DNA of 50,512 nucleotides from NCBI GenBank assembly GCA_902796885.1, contig CADBQY010000013.1, positions 1 through 50,512 of the forward strand, written 5' to 3'. A model generated the notes under the pieces. That model was not told the origin of the DNA. It did no database searches and saw only the letters and a list, made by a program, of their open reading frames with translations. How positions within the stretch are numbered: the first letter of the stretch is position 1; every line of letters begins with the position of its first letter. Positions 26,487 through 34,354 of the stretch are shown piece by piece. The DNA is from an uncultured Planctomycetota bacterium (GTDB lineage Bacteria > Planctomycetota > Planctomycetia > Pirellulales > Thermoguttaceae). The position numbers and the translations under genes are program-made.

Positions 26487-27536
26487 CTATTTGATCCGTT
26501 CGAGGCTTTCTTTGGCGGTTTGGTTTCCGTGGTCGGCGGCTTTTTGGAGCCAGGCGAGACCCTCTTCGCGGTCGAGCTCGACTCCGGCGCCGGTCAGGTA
26601 ACAGACGCCCAGCCGATTTTCGGCCTCGGGGAGGCCGCGGTCGGCCGCCTTGCGGATCCAACGGACCCCTTCGGCCGCGTCCTGTTTGACGCCGAAACCG
26701 TCGAGGTAACAGACTCCCAGCGAAAACTCCGCTTTGGCGTGTCCTTTTTCGGCGGCGGTTTTGTACCACTGATACGCGCCTCCGGGGAACTCGTTCACCC
26801 CGCGGCCGCGGGCGAAACATTTCCCGAACTGGTACTGAGCTTCGGCGTATCCCTGGTCGACCGCTTTGCGGAGCCAGCGCGCCCCTTCGGCGGCGTCTTT
26901 CTTGATTTCCGCTTTTCCGGCAAAGTAGAAGTGCGCCAGCTGACACTGCGCTTCGGCCACTCCCTGTTCGGCGGCGGCGCGGAACCATTTGACGGCCTGC
27001 GAGGCATCGGACTCGACCCCTTCGCCGGTCAGGTAGCACCCCCCCAGACGGCATTGCGCTTCAGGCAGACCCTGTTCGGCCGCCTTGCGGATCCATTCGA
27101 TCCCCTGCGTTTTATCTTCGGCCACGCCGAAACCGTTCATATAGCTGTTTCCCAGGGCGTATTCGGCTTTCGGATACCCCTGTTCGGCGGCCTTCCTGTA
27201 CCACTGGACCGCGTCGGGGGGGATCAGTTCGAGCCCTTTTCCGCGGGCGAAACAGCGGCCGAACTGATACTGCGCTTCCGCGTAATTTTGCGAGGCGGCT
27301 TCGCGAATCCAGCGGGTGCCGGCGAGCAGATCCTTTTCGAAGCCCTCTTTTCCGTTCAGGTAGCGGAGTCCCAGCTCGCACTGCGCCGCCGCGTCGCCGT
27401 TTTCGGCGGCTTTGATCAGGTCGTCGGGGGGGAGTTTTCGGACATCCTCGTCGGCCGAGGCGGGGAGGACGCAGAAGAACGCGAAGATAAACGCCGCCGC
27501 GGCGCGGCGGAGAAACGGAAAAACGTCGGATGTCAT
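26487..27536 (-). CDS. Secreted Sel1-repeat protein
   Basis: 349 residues: signal peptide ending near ASADE (about residue 28), then eight Sel1-like repeats of about 36 residues from 40 to 349 (typical unit: AEAQYQFGRCFARGKG ... AVQWYRKAAEQG). Sel1 repeats build alpha-solenoid scaffolds for protein-protein contacts; no catalytic motif is present. Residues 85 onward and 230 onward are closely alike (YAEAQYQFG-CFARG-G in both), so a block of four repeats has been duplicated (145 residues). It is followed after 23 bases by the Cys/His membrane protein and may share its transcript. The function is unknown. Confidence 0.85.
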   Translation of the reverse strand: MTSDVFPFLRRAAAAFIFAFFCVLPASADEDVRKLPPDDLIKAAENGDAAAQCELGLRYLNGKEGFEKDLLAGTRWIREAASQNYAEAQYQFGRCFARGKGLELIPPDAVQWYRKAAEQGYPKAEYALGNSYMNGFGVAEDKTQGIEWIRKAAEQGLPEAQCRLGGCYLTGEGVESDASQAVKWFRAAAEQGVAEAQCQLAHFYFAGKAEIKKDAAEGARWLRKAVDQGYAEAQYQFGKCFARGRGVNEFPGGAYQWYKTAAEKGHAKAEFSLGVCYLDGFGVKQDAAEGVRWIRKAADRGLPEAENRLGVCYLTGAGVELDREEGLAWLQKAADHGNQTAKESLERIK

Positions 27537-27675
27537 GGGACGCCTTTTTTAGGGGGGAGTGAAGGGACGGCGGGGGACCCTTCGTCAAACGAAACATTCT
27601 CAACAGCTATTTTACGAAACCGAAGGGGAAAATCAACGAAATCCCCTCGCGGCTTGGCGCAAGAGAAGAAAAAAA

Positions 27676-28725
27676 CTATCGGTTCGGGGGTTGACGCAGG
27701 GTGCGCCGCGCGTCGGGATTTCCGTTCTCGGCGGCGAGACGGTACCAGCGGGCGGCCTCGCCCGCATCGCGCGAAACGCCGATCCCCTTGGCGTAGCATT
27801 CGGCAATGGCGTTTTGCGAAACGGCATGCCCCTGTTCGGCGGCGAGAAGGTACCATCGGAACGCTTCTTCGGGGGACCGTTCGGTTCCCCTGCCGCGGCT
27901 GTAACATCGGCCGAGCCAGTATTGTGCGTCGGGATATCCCTGGTCGGCCGCTTTTTGAAACCAGGCGAACGCTTTTTCGAGGTTTTGAGGGATTTTGTAA
28001 TTGGAAGTTAAACGCATACCGACCTTATACTGGGCTTTGGCGTCTCCCCGTTCGGCGGCGGCGAGGAACCAGCGGTCCGCCGCATCGCTGTCTTTCGGAA
28101 CCCCGTGTCCGTAATCGAAACATTCGCCAAGACGGTATTGCGCCTTGATATATCCGCTTTCCGCGGCTTTGGTGTACCAGGAAACGGCCTGAGCGGCGTC
28201 TTCTTCGATCCCTTTTCCCAGGTCGTAGCAAAGACCGGTCCGATACGCCGCTTCGATATGCCCCTGTTCCGCCGCCCGTCGGAACAACTCGGCGGCCTTA
28301 AAGTAATTTTTTTCCGTCCCGTCGGCAAGATGACGCGCCAAAAGATATTGCGCGTCGGCGTTCCCCGCGTCGGCCGAGACGCAGAGAGCGTCGAACTCCT
28401 CTCCGGTCATCGCCGGGGGAGGGGCTTCCGATTCCGGTTCCGAATCCGATCGCCGCTCTTTCGTTTCGATACCGTAGTCGACGGGATTCCCCTCCTGCCA
28501 GGGGGTAATCTCGACGGATTCGGAAGTCGGAACGGGGAATTCCTCGTCGTGTTCGCGCCAAAAGAGGTAATAGCCCAGAAAACCGAGCGCGGGAACCAGA
28601 AGGATCAAAAGAAAGCCGAGGATGACGTCGGAGCGATGATACCTGTGCGCCGGCCGACGGCGCCGTTGATCGGGCCGCGCCGCGGTCTGCGTACTTTTCT
28701 GTTTTTTATTTTTCTTTGGCATCAT
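27676..28725 (-). CDS. Membrane-anchored Sel1-repeat protein
   Basis: 349 residues: a basic N-terminus (MMPKKNKKQKSTQ), one membrane helix (about 34-55, VILGFLLILLVPALGFLGYY), an acidic spacer, then about six Sel1-like repeats (from about 110) such as AEQGHIEAAYRTGLCYDLGK. With the positive charges on the inside, the repeats should face the periplasm. It precedes a second Sel1 gene on the same strand (140-base gap). A TATAAT -10 box lies 88 bases upstream. ATG 28725 or 28722 are both possible starts. The partner proteins are unknown. Confidence 0.83.
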   Translation of the reverse strand: MMPKKNKKQKSTQTAARPDQRRRRPAHRYHRSDVILGFLLILLVPALGFLGYYLFWREHDEEFPVPTSESVEITPWQEGNPVDYGIETKERRSDSEPESEAPPPAMTGEEFDALCVSADAGNADAQYLLARHLADGTEKNYFKAAELFRRAAEQGHIEAAYRTGLCYDLGKGIEEDAAQAVSWYTKAAESGYIKAQYRLGECFDYGHGVPKDSDAADRWFLAAAERGDAKAQYKVGMRLTSNYKIPQNLEKAFAWFQKAADQGYPDAQYWLGRCYSRGRGTERSPEEAFRWYLLAAEQGHAVSQNAIAECYAKGIGVSRDAGEAARWYRLAAENGNPDARRTLRQPPNR

Positions 28726-28812
28726 CCTGAACGATCCCCCGGTTCGTCTTCAAGGAGAGGGCAACGGAAGGGGCGCGACTCGGCCGGATTCGGTACTCTC
28801 CTTCCGGATTTT

Positions 28813-28818
28813 ATTATA
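28813..28818 (-). promoter_or_regulatory. Consensus -10 box for the anchored Sel1 gene
   Basis: A perfect TATAAT on the minus strand in an AT-rich gap, 88 bases upstream of the ATG. No good -35 was found. Confidence 0.45.
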
Positions 28819-28889
28819 CCCCCGAAAATCGCGCAAGAGCGAATAAAACCGCCTGTTTTTGGGATATTTGACGCGCCGCGTCGGAAATG

Positions 28890-29873
28890 TCATTCGGCCG
28901 GAGCGCTTTTACGCTCCCGTTCGGCGAGGATTCCGACGATCAGCAATTGAAGCGCGTGATAGATCATCGTCGGGAGGATCAGAATTCCGGCGAGTTTCGG
29001 GTCGGCCAGAAGAACCGCCGACATGACCGTTCCGTGGACGAGCGACTTCTTCGAACCGCAGTAGAGGGCGGTGATCCTGTCTTCCCGATTGAAGGAGAGA
29101 AGGTGCGCCGTCAGGGCGACGATTCCGTAGACGGTGAAAAAAAGAAGGACCATCGCCGCCGAAAGGGCGAGCAACGCGGTCAGCGAAAGGCCGTCGAACA
29201 TCTTTTCGGCAAACGAGTGACAAAACGACGTGTAGACGATCAGAATGATGACCGTCTGGTCGAAAAGTCGCAGGGCGTTGTCGTATTTGACCGAAAACCA
29301 GCCGAGTTTCCGGTTCAGCGCGATTCCCAGGGCGACCGGCAACAGAACCTGGCAGACGAGGGAAAAGAGCGTCTGACCGAGTTCGCTCCCCCCCGTTTCG
29401 GCGTTCAGGTACAGACGCATCCATATCGGCGTGATAAAGACTCCCGCCAGACTCGAAAGGGAGGCGTTGAAGATCGCCGCCGGGACATTTCCCCGCGCCA
29501 GGTTTGTCATGACGACTGACGAGGATACCGTCGAGGGGAGCGCGGCCAGAAAGAAGGTGCCGAGCCAAAGTCCCGAGGCGAGCGAGCCGAACGGGTCGGC
29601 CGGGTCGATTCGGCCCGTCAGACGGACGACCCCCAAGACCAGGAGAGGGAAGACGAGGAACGTGGCCGACTGCGTGACGATGTGAAGACGCATGTTGGCC
29701 AGGCCCGAGCGAATCCGCTTTCCGTCGAGACGCAGTCCGTAAAAGAAGAAGATCGCCGAAATCCCCCAATGGGCGAGGGACGAAAGGGAAAAAGTCCCGC
29801 CGGCGGCGCCGGGCGGGGGATAGAGCCACGCCAGAAAGACCGCGGCGAAGAGGGAAAGGACGAACTTGTTCAT
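28890..29873 (-). CDS. SBF-like (bile acid:sodium symporter family) transporter
   Basis: 327-residue membrane protein with about ten helices, of the SBF-like/Acr3-related fold. HWGISAIFFFYGLRLDGKRI near the N-terminus and the unwound-helix segment AALPSTVSSSVVMTNLARGN (about 115-140) are hallmarks. The substrate is unknown; sodium-coupled uptake of an organic anion is the family's usual role. The start is set at ATG 29873 (MNKFVLSLF). No clear ribosome binding site precedes it, and a strong terminator for the upstream rplI operon ends only 11 bases away, so how this gene is expressed is unclear. An in-frame start at 29903 would lie inside the hairpin. Confidence 0.88.
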   Translation of the reverse strand: MNKFVLSLFAAVFLAWLYPPPGAAGGTFSLSSLAHWGISAIFFFYGLRLDGKRIRSGLANMRLHIVTQSATFLVFPLLVLGVVRLTGRIDPADPFGSLASGLWLGTFFLAALPSTVSSSVVMTNLARGNVPAAIFNASLSSLAGVFITPIWMRLYLNAETGGSELGQTLFSLVCQVLLPVALGIALNRKLGWFSVKYDNALRLFDQTVIILIVYTSFCHSFAEKMFDGLSLTALLALSAAMVLLFFTVYGIVALTAHLLSFNREDRITALYCGSKKSLVHGTVMSAVLLADPKLAGILILPTMIYHALQLLIVGILAERERKSAPAE

Positions 29874-29883
29874 TTCGGCGCTT

Positions 29884-29922
29884 AAAAAAATACACACACG
29901 CAAAAACGCGTGTGTGTATTTT
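29884..29922 (-). terminator. 15-bp stem terminator after rplI, abutting the SBF-like gene
   Basis: 29887-29901 pairs perfectly with 29908-29922 (core ACACACACGC/GCGTGTGTGT), with a 6-base loop and then T7 on the minus strand. It lies 20 bases after the rplI stop and 11 bases before the transporter's ATG. Confidence 0.92.
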
Positions 29923-29942
29923 GAGAAAAAAGGACTTGCGGA

Positions 29943-30461
29943 TTACGCGCGATCGACGGTGATGTCGACTTTCCCCTCGATCCCTTCGAAGAGGCGGATC
30001 GGAATCGAGTAGAAGCCGGTGACCTTGATCGGGCCTTCGAGACCGATGTTGTCGGCCTTGACCTCGATACCCTTTTCTTTGAGCGCGGCGGCGATCTCTT
30101 TCTTGTAGATGCTGCCGTAGAGGTTTCCGTTGTCGTCGGTCGTCGCGGTCAGCGTCAGGGGGCTGGCGGCGAGTTTCTTGACGATCTCTTGGGCGTCGGC
30201 GATCTTCTTGGCGTGCGCGGCGGCGGCTTCGGCTTTACGGGCCTCGGCGAGCTGACGCGTCTTTTCGGTGGCGACGGCCGCCAGACCCTGCGGGATCAGG
30301 TAGTTGACCGCGTAACCGCGCTTGACCTCAACCAGGTCGCCGATCTTGCCGAGTTTGTCGATCTCGTGGAGCAGAATCAGCTCGATACCGCCGTTTTTCC
30401 CCTTCGGGAGCTTGGACGTCTGATGACGGCGGGCACGTTTGTCTTTGATAGCGTTAATCAT
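29943..30461 (-). CDS. rplI: 50S ribosomal protein L9
   Basis: L9 binds 23S rRNA and bridges ribosomes. The 172-residue protein contains the N-terminal domain IELILLHEIDKLGKIGDLVE and VKRGYAVNYLIPQGLAAVAT, a long connecting helix rich in Ala/Lys, and the C-terminal domain with DDNGNLYGSI. It carries about 26 extra N-terminal residues (MINAIKDKRARRHQTSKLPK), basic and tail-like, before the usual start. ATG 30461 has AGGTGA upstream, so the extension is likely real. It follows ssb after 62 bases and is closed by a strong terminator. Confidence 0.94.
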   Translation of the reverse strand: MINAIKDKRARRHQTSKLPKGKNGGIELILLHEIDKLGKIGDLVEVKRGYAVNYLIPQGLAAVATEKTRQLAEARKAEAAAAHAKKIADAQEIVKKLAASPLTLTATTDDNGNLYGSIYKKEIAAALKEKGIEVKADNIGLEGPIKVTGFYSIPIRLFEGIEGKVDITVDRA

Positions 30462-30523
30462 TGCTGTTCACCTATAATGCTGGAGTGTTGGTTTTAAACG
30501 GATTCGGAGCCTTTCGGGCGGTC

Positions 30524-30997
30524 TCAGAAGGGGAGATCGCCGTCGGCGATCTCCCCCGGCTCGAAGGAGGGTTGCGCGTCCTGGAAGGAGGACGCCTGCC
30601 CCGGGGCTTGGGAATATCCGCCCTGTTCGGCGCCGTACGATTGACGCGGCGCCGAGCCGCCGGTGCCGCCGCGGCTGCTCAGAAGAACGAGCCGGTCGGC
30701 GATGACCTTGAGCTTGGAGCGTTTTTGACCGTCGGTTTCCCAGGTGTCGGTCTTGAGACGCCCCTCGATCAGGACGGGAGAGCCCTTGCGTGTATACTCG
30801 GAGGCGACGACGGCGTTCTTTCCCCAAAGGGTGATATCCACAAAAGTTGTCTCTTCAATCGAGTTCCCCTGGGCGTCGCGCCGACGGTCGTTGACGGCAA
30901 GACCCAGGTCGCAGACTTCGGTACCGTTCGGAATTCTGCGCAGTTCGACATCACGGGTTGTGTTACCAACCAAGACGACTCGGTTATAACTTGCCAT
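30524..30997 (-). CDS. ssb: Single-stranded DNA-binding protein
   Basis: 157 residues. The OB fold runs from residue 1 to about 108 (YNRVVLVGNTTRDVELRRIP, VDITLWGKNAVVASEYTRKG, VLIEGRLKTDTWE). It is followed by a Gly/Gln/Ser-rich linker and the acidic tip ADGDLPF that recruits DNA-repair partners. GAGAGGGG precedes the ATG. It lies in the rpsF-ssb-rplI order, in which rpsR (S18) would normally sit between ssb and rplI but is missing here. Confidence 0.96.
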   Translation of the reverse strand: MASYNRVVLVGNTTRDVELRRIPNGTEVCDLGLAVNDRRRDAQGNSIEETTFVDITLWGKNAVVASEYTRKGSPVLIEGRLKTDTWETDGQKRSKLKVIADRLVLLSSRGGTGGSAPRQSYGAEQGGYSQAPGQASSFQDAQPSFEPGEIADGDLPF

Positions 30998-31086
30998 GGT
31001 TCCCCTCTCGAAATGTTAGATGTGCTTCTTGACCCCTCGCCGGCGCCCTCCGCGGCGGGCGGACGTCGCCGAGGCGGATAAACGGT

Positions 31087-31485
31087 TCATTCGTCGTCGC
31101 CGTCGTCGGCGGAAACATCGTCGGCGGCTTCGGCGGCGTCCTCTTTGCGGACGGGACCGGCCAGAGCGTGTTCGACGAGCGCTTCTTCAAGACGCGGATC
31201 GATCCGCAGAATGAGGAAACGCAGAATGTTGCCGTTGATCTGGAACAGACGGTTCAGATCCTTGTATTTGTCGGTGCTGAGATGGAAGTAGGTGAGCCAG
31301 TAAATGCCGCGGGTCTGACCTTTGATCTCGTACGCAAGCTTGCGTTCTTCCCAAAGGCGGTTGACGCGGACTTTACCGCCCAACGATTCGATCGTCTCGA
31401 CGATCTGATTCGATACGGCTTCGGGATCACGGTTATATTTGACCGTGTCCAGAATAAACAGGCATTCGTAAATGTTCTCGGACAA
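31087..31485 (-). CDS. rpsF: 30S ribosomal protein S6
   Basis: 132 residues; binds 16S rRNA with S18. The start NIYECLFILDTVKYNRDPEA and the conserved RKLAYEIKGQTRGIYWLTYF segment are diagnostic. The C-terminal tail is acidic (AAEAADDVSADDGDDE). The start codon is TTG 31485 with AGGAG six bases upstream; no ATG or GTG is suitably placed. A stem-loop in the 5' leader may be the S6:S18 autoregulatory site. It begins the rpsF-ssb-rplI unit. Confidence 0.95.
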   Translation of the reverse strand: MSENIYECLFILDTVKYNRDPEAVSNQIVETIESLGGKVRVNRLWEERKLAYEIKGQTRGIYWLTYFHLSTDKYKDLNRLFQINGNILRFLILRIDPRLEEALVEHALAGPVRKEDAAEAADDVSADDGDDE

Positions 31486-31506
31486 TGTTAACTCCTGAAT
31501 ATTTCT

Positions 31507-31543
31507 CTTTGAGCCGGGACACGCGCCCCTTGATCGCTCAAAG
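31507..31543 (-). promoter_or_regulatory. rpsF leader hairpin, candidate S6:S18 regulatory RNA
   Basis: On the minus strand CTTTGAGC (31536-31543) pairs with GCTCAAAG (31507-31514), 8 bp. An inner GGG/CCC stem lies in the loop, followed by a CCG just 5' of the closing strand. The known S6:S18 leader motif of rpsF mRNAs is a hairpin presenting a CCG. The hairpin ends 21 bases before the TTG start, close to the ribosome binding site. Confidence 0.5.
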
Positions 31544-31625
31544 CCCCATGCTCGCTGGGGATGGATATTGCTCGTTTTACCAAATTCTCAACGGAAGCGG
31601 TTTCGGAAAAACGCCCCTTTCGGGC

Positions 31626-32219
31626 TCACTTCGATCCGTCCGTTCGGGAACCGCCGTTGAACCGGTTCGCCGTTTCGCCGGGACCGAACTCGACCCAGCA
31701 AAGCGCGGCTTGGACCGCGCGCCGGATCGATTCGTGAATTTCGGGTTTTTCCGCGGAACGAAATTCAGAAAGAACGTAGTCGGCGGTGTCAACCCCTTCG
31801 GGAGGCCGCCCCACCCCGACGCGGAGCCGGGAGAATTTTTCGCTGCCGAGGCGGTTGATGATGTCTTTGACACCTCTCTGACCGCCGCTGCCGCCGGAAT
31901 CACGGAATCGGATTCGGCCGATCGGCAGATCGACGTCGTCGCTGACGACCAACAGATCGGAAAGCTCGAGTTTGTAAAAACGAACCGCTTCGCCGACCGA
32001 TTGACCGCTGTTGTTCATGTAGGTCGTCGGGCTTAAAAGCAACAGGTTCTTTCCGGCGGCGCGCGTTTCGACGATCTCGCCGTGAAACTTGCGCGAGGGG
32101 GAACCGCACGACAGGGTTTGCGCCAGTTGCGCCAGGACCATATAGCCCGCGTTGTGACGCGTCCCGCGATACTTTGAACCGGGATTCCCAAGCCCAACAA
32201 TGAGTTTGTCCGGTTTCAT
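31626..32219 (-). CDS. pth: Peptidyl-tRNA hydrolase
   Basis: Releases tRNA from stalled peptidyl-tRNA. The 197-residue product starts MKPDKLIVGLGNPGSKYRGT. The catalytic His22 is in RHNAGY, the substrate Asn12 in GLGNPG, and PTTYMNNSGQSVGEAV and DDVDLPIGRIRFRDSGGSGG are typical. ATG 32219 is preferred (GGGGGA upstream). An in-frame ATG at 32297 would add 26 residues not seen in the family and lacks a ribosome binding site. It sits between rplY and rpsF. Confidence 0.95.
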   Translation of the reverse strand: MKPDKLIVGLGNPGSKYRGTRHNAGYMVLAQLAQTLSCGSPSRKFHGEIVETRAAGKNLLLLSPTTYMNNSGQSVGEAVRFYKLELSDLLVVSDDVDLPIGRIRFRDSGGSGGQRGVKDIINRLGSEKFSRLRVGVGRPPEGVDTADYVLSEFRSAEKPEIHESIRRAVQAALCWVEFGPGETANRFNGGSRTDGSK

Positions 32220-32341
32220 CTTTCCCCCGAAAGGGGCCTCTTTCGAAACGCCAAGGCGTGTGAAAAAGGCTTTGAGTCTGTTGCTGAACGATGTCATAAA
32301 AAACGCTGCGGTGAGCGTCGGGCGAGAAACAACCTTTTCGG

Positions 32342-32974
32342 TTACTTCTCGGAATCTTCTTCGTCTTCCTTCTTGCGGCCGATGACTTCGGGTTCTTCCC
32401 CGCCGGCAGCTTCTTCGACTTCAGGAGCTTCCACGGCCTCGGTGCATTCGACGGCCGGAATGTTCAGGTCGCCAAGGATTTTAACCCCTTCGGGAAGTTC
32501 GACTTCGGAGAGGTGAATGATCTGGTTGAACTGAAGGTGGTTGATGTTCAGGTCGATCTTTTCGGGAGCGTTCGAAGGCTCGCATTCGATTTCGACCGTG
32601 TGGATGTGCTGTTTGACCACGCCGCCTTCTTTGACGCCCGGCGCCTCGCCGCGCAGATCGAACGGAACCGTCATGCGGATCCGTTCATGTTCGCTGACGC
32701 GCGCGAAGTCGACGTGAAGGACTTCCGTCCCCCAGGTGTTCCACTGACATTCCTTGATGAACGCGCGTTCGGTCACCGCGCCGGTGAGCGCGACGAAACG
32801 GTTGCCGTGGCGGATGACCGCGGCGACTTCGTCCGCCGAAAGCGCGAGACTGACGACGTCTTGCTTGTGTCCGTAAAGGACAGCCGGGATTTTACCCGCT
32901 TTGCGAAGACGGCGGTTCCGGCGCTTGCCGGTTTCCTGGCGGAGTTCGACCGCCAATGATTTAATTTCAGCCAT
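32342..32974 (-). CDS. rplY: 50S ribosomal protein L25 (CTC type)
   Basis: 5S rRNA-binding protein of the two-domain CTC type, 210 residues from ATG 32974 (MAEIKSLAVELRQ). The N-terminal L25 domain has GKIPAVLYGHKQDVVSLALS. The C-terminal TL5-like domain has VPFDLRGEAPGVKEGGVVKQ and ends in ILGDLNIPAVEC, then a Glu-rich tail. AAGGG lies upstream. It is followed by pth, as in many bacteria (prs-ctc-pth). An extended -10 promoter lies about 90 bases upstream. Confidence 0.94.
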   Translation of the reverse strand: MAEIKSLAVELRQETGKRRNRRLRKAGKIPAVLYGHKQDVVSLALSADEVAAVIRHGNRFVALTGAVTERAFIKECQWNTWGTEVLHVDFARVSEHERIRMTVPFDLRGEAPGVKEGGVVKQHIHTVEIECEPSNAPEKIDLNINHLQFNQIIHLSEVELPEGVKILGDLNIPAVECTEAVEAPEVEEAAGGEEPEVIGRKKEDEEDSEK

Positions 32975-33060
32975 GATAAACCCTTGTTTATGAAATTCCG
33001 GCGGATTGCCATCGGGTATCGCACAATGCTTCCCGTACTCCAATCCGCCCGATTGAACCC

Positions 33061-33069
33061 ATTATAGCA
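33061..33069 (-). promoter_or_regulatory. Extended -10 promoter of rplY-pth
   Basis: Minus strand TGC then TATAAT (33061-33066), a full consensus extended -10 element inside an AT-rich gap. No -35 match, as is common for this type. The expected start lies about 80 bases before rplY. Confidence 0.65.
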
Positions 33070-33116
33070 TAAAATTTTTGTTCGCCTACCTTCCGCGAGG
33101 GAAGAAAAGGCGTCGT

Positions 33117-34094
33117 TCAGGAGTAGACGCCGAAGTTCCCGTAGGGGAGCTGCTTGAACATTCGGCTGACCGACTCGTTGTTGTGAATTCGTTTGATCGC
33201 CTCGGCCAGAACCGGCGCGATCGACAGGACGCGGATATTCGGCAGGTCGTGTTCGGGAAGGAGAGGAATGGTGTCCGAAACGACGACCTCTTCGATCGGG
33301 GCGCCCTTGAGTTGCTCGATGGCGTTGCCGCAAAGAACCGCGTGCGTGGCCGCCAGGTAGATTTTCGTCGCCCCCATCTGCTTGACGAGTTTCGCCGCGC
33401 CGCAGATCGACCCCCCCGTGGCGATCATGTCGTCGAAAAGGAAGGCGACCCGCCCTTCGATCGGTCCGCCGATCAGGTTCGCCTGCTCGACTCGGTTGCC
33501 GTAACGGCGTTTATCGATGATCGCCAGGTTTCCGCCGAGCATTTTGACATGCTGCGCCGCGCGTTTGATGCTCCCCTCGTCGGGACTGACGACGACGGTT
33601 TCGTCGGCGTCGTAGCCGAGCGAGGCGATGTAGTGGTCGATGACCGGCGAGGCGGAAAGATGGTCGACCGGAATATCGAAGAAACCTTGAATCTGCGCCG
33701 CGTGAAGATCCATCGTCAGGACGCGGTCGGCGCCGGCGCGGGTCAGGAGATTGGCGACGAGTTTGGCGGTGATCGGAACGCGCCCTTCGTCTTTACGGTC
33801 TTGGCGGGCGTAGCCGAAATAGGGGATCACGGCGGTGATCCGTCCGGCGCTGGCGCGTTTGAAGCACTCGATCATAATCAAGAGCTCCATGAGATTGTCG
33901 TTGACCGGACGGCAGGTCGGCTGAACGAGAAAGACGTCGCGTCCGCGTACGTCTTCCTCGATACGGCAGAAACATTCGCCGTCGGGGAAACGTTCGACCG
34001 TGATCTGCCCCGGGGCAATGCTCAGGTAATCGCAGATTTTTTCGTACAGAGGAACATTGGCCGACCCGGAAAAGATCTTCAGTTCATCACTCAT
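33117..34094 (-). CDS. prs: Ribose-phosphate pyrophosphokinase
   Basis: Makes PRPP from ribose-5-phosphate and ATP for purine, pyrimidine, His and Trp synthesis. 325 residues from ATG 34094 (MSDELKIFSGSAN); a TTG three codons earlier is less likely. Hallmarks: YFGYARQDRKDEGRVPITAK, the metal site VLTMDLHAAQIQGFFDIPVD, the flexible loop with EQANLIGGPIEGRVAFLFDD, and the PRPP-binding segment. The conserved VVSPDEGSIKRA is also present. It lies upstream of rplY on the same strand. Confidence 0.96.
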   Translation of the reverse strand: MSDELKIFSGSANVPLYEKICDYLSIAPGQITVERFPDGECFCRIEEDVRGRDVFLVQPTCRPVNDNLMELLIMIECFKRASAGRITAVIPYFGYARQDRKDEGRVPITAKLVANLLTRAGADRVLTMDLHAAQIQGFFDIPVDHLSASPVIDHYIASLGYDADETVVVSPDEGSIKRAAQHVKMLGGNLAIIDKRRYGNRVEQANLIGGPIEGRVAFLFDDMIATGGSICGAAKLVKQMGATKIYLAATHAVLCGNAIEQLKGAPIEEVVVSDTIPLLPEHDLPNIRVLSIAPVLAEAIKRIHNNESVSRMFKQLPYGNFGVYS

Positions 34095-34289
34095 GGTTCT
34101 CAACGGTGTTTTGCAAAATGGCGGTTTGAAACGTAAGTAAACGGGCCTTCTCCCCCGAGGAAACGCGCCGCTGCCGGGGAGAGAGACTTACCCCGTTATT
34201 TTAAACGAGAGGGGCTTGTTTTCCAGGGGGGGCTCCGACCCTTTTCGGAGGGAAAAAGAACCGCGCCGGGAAGATTCGATGCGGGAAAG

Positions 34290-34330
34290 AAAAGGAAACC
34301 GCCCCTTCTTTTGGAAAAAGAAGGGGCGGT
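34290..34330 (-). terminator. 15-bp stem terminator after the PQQ-like gene
   Basis: 34298-34312 pairs perfectly with 34316-34330 (core CCGCCCCTTC/GAAGGGGCGG), with a 3-base loop and a T-rich tail TTTCCTTTTCTTT on the minus strand. It lies 25 bases after the stop at 34355. No gene is seen in the rest of the 34095-34354 gap. Confidence 0.85.
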
Positions 34331-34354
34331 CGACCGACGTTACCACGGGAAAAG

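Noticed and set aside
26464..27054. Upstream extension of the small Cys/His protein
   Set aside because: It runs out of frame through the Sel1 gene; the ATG at 26463 has its own ribosome binding site.
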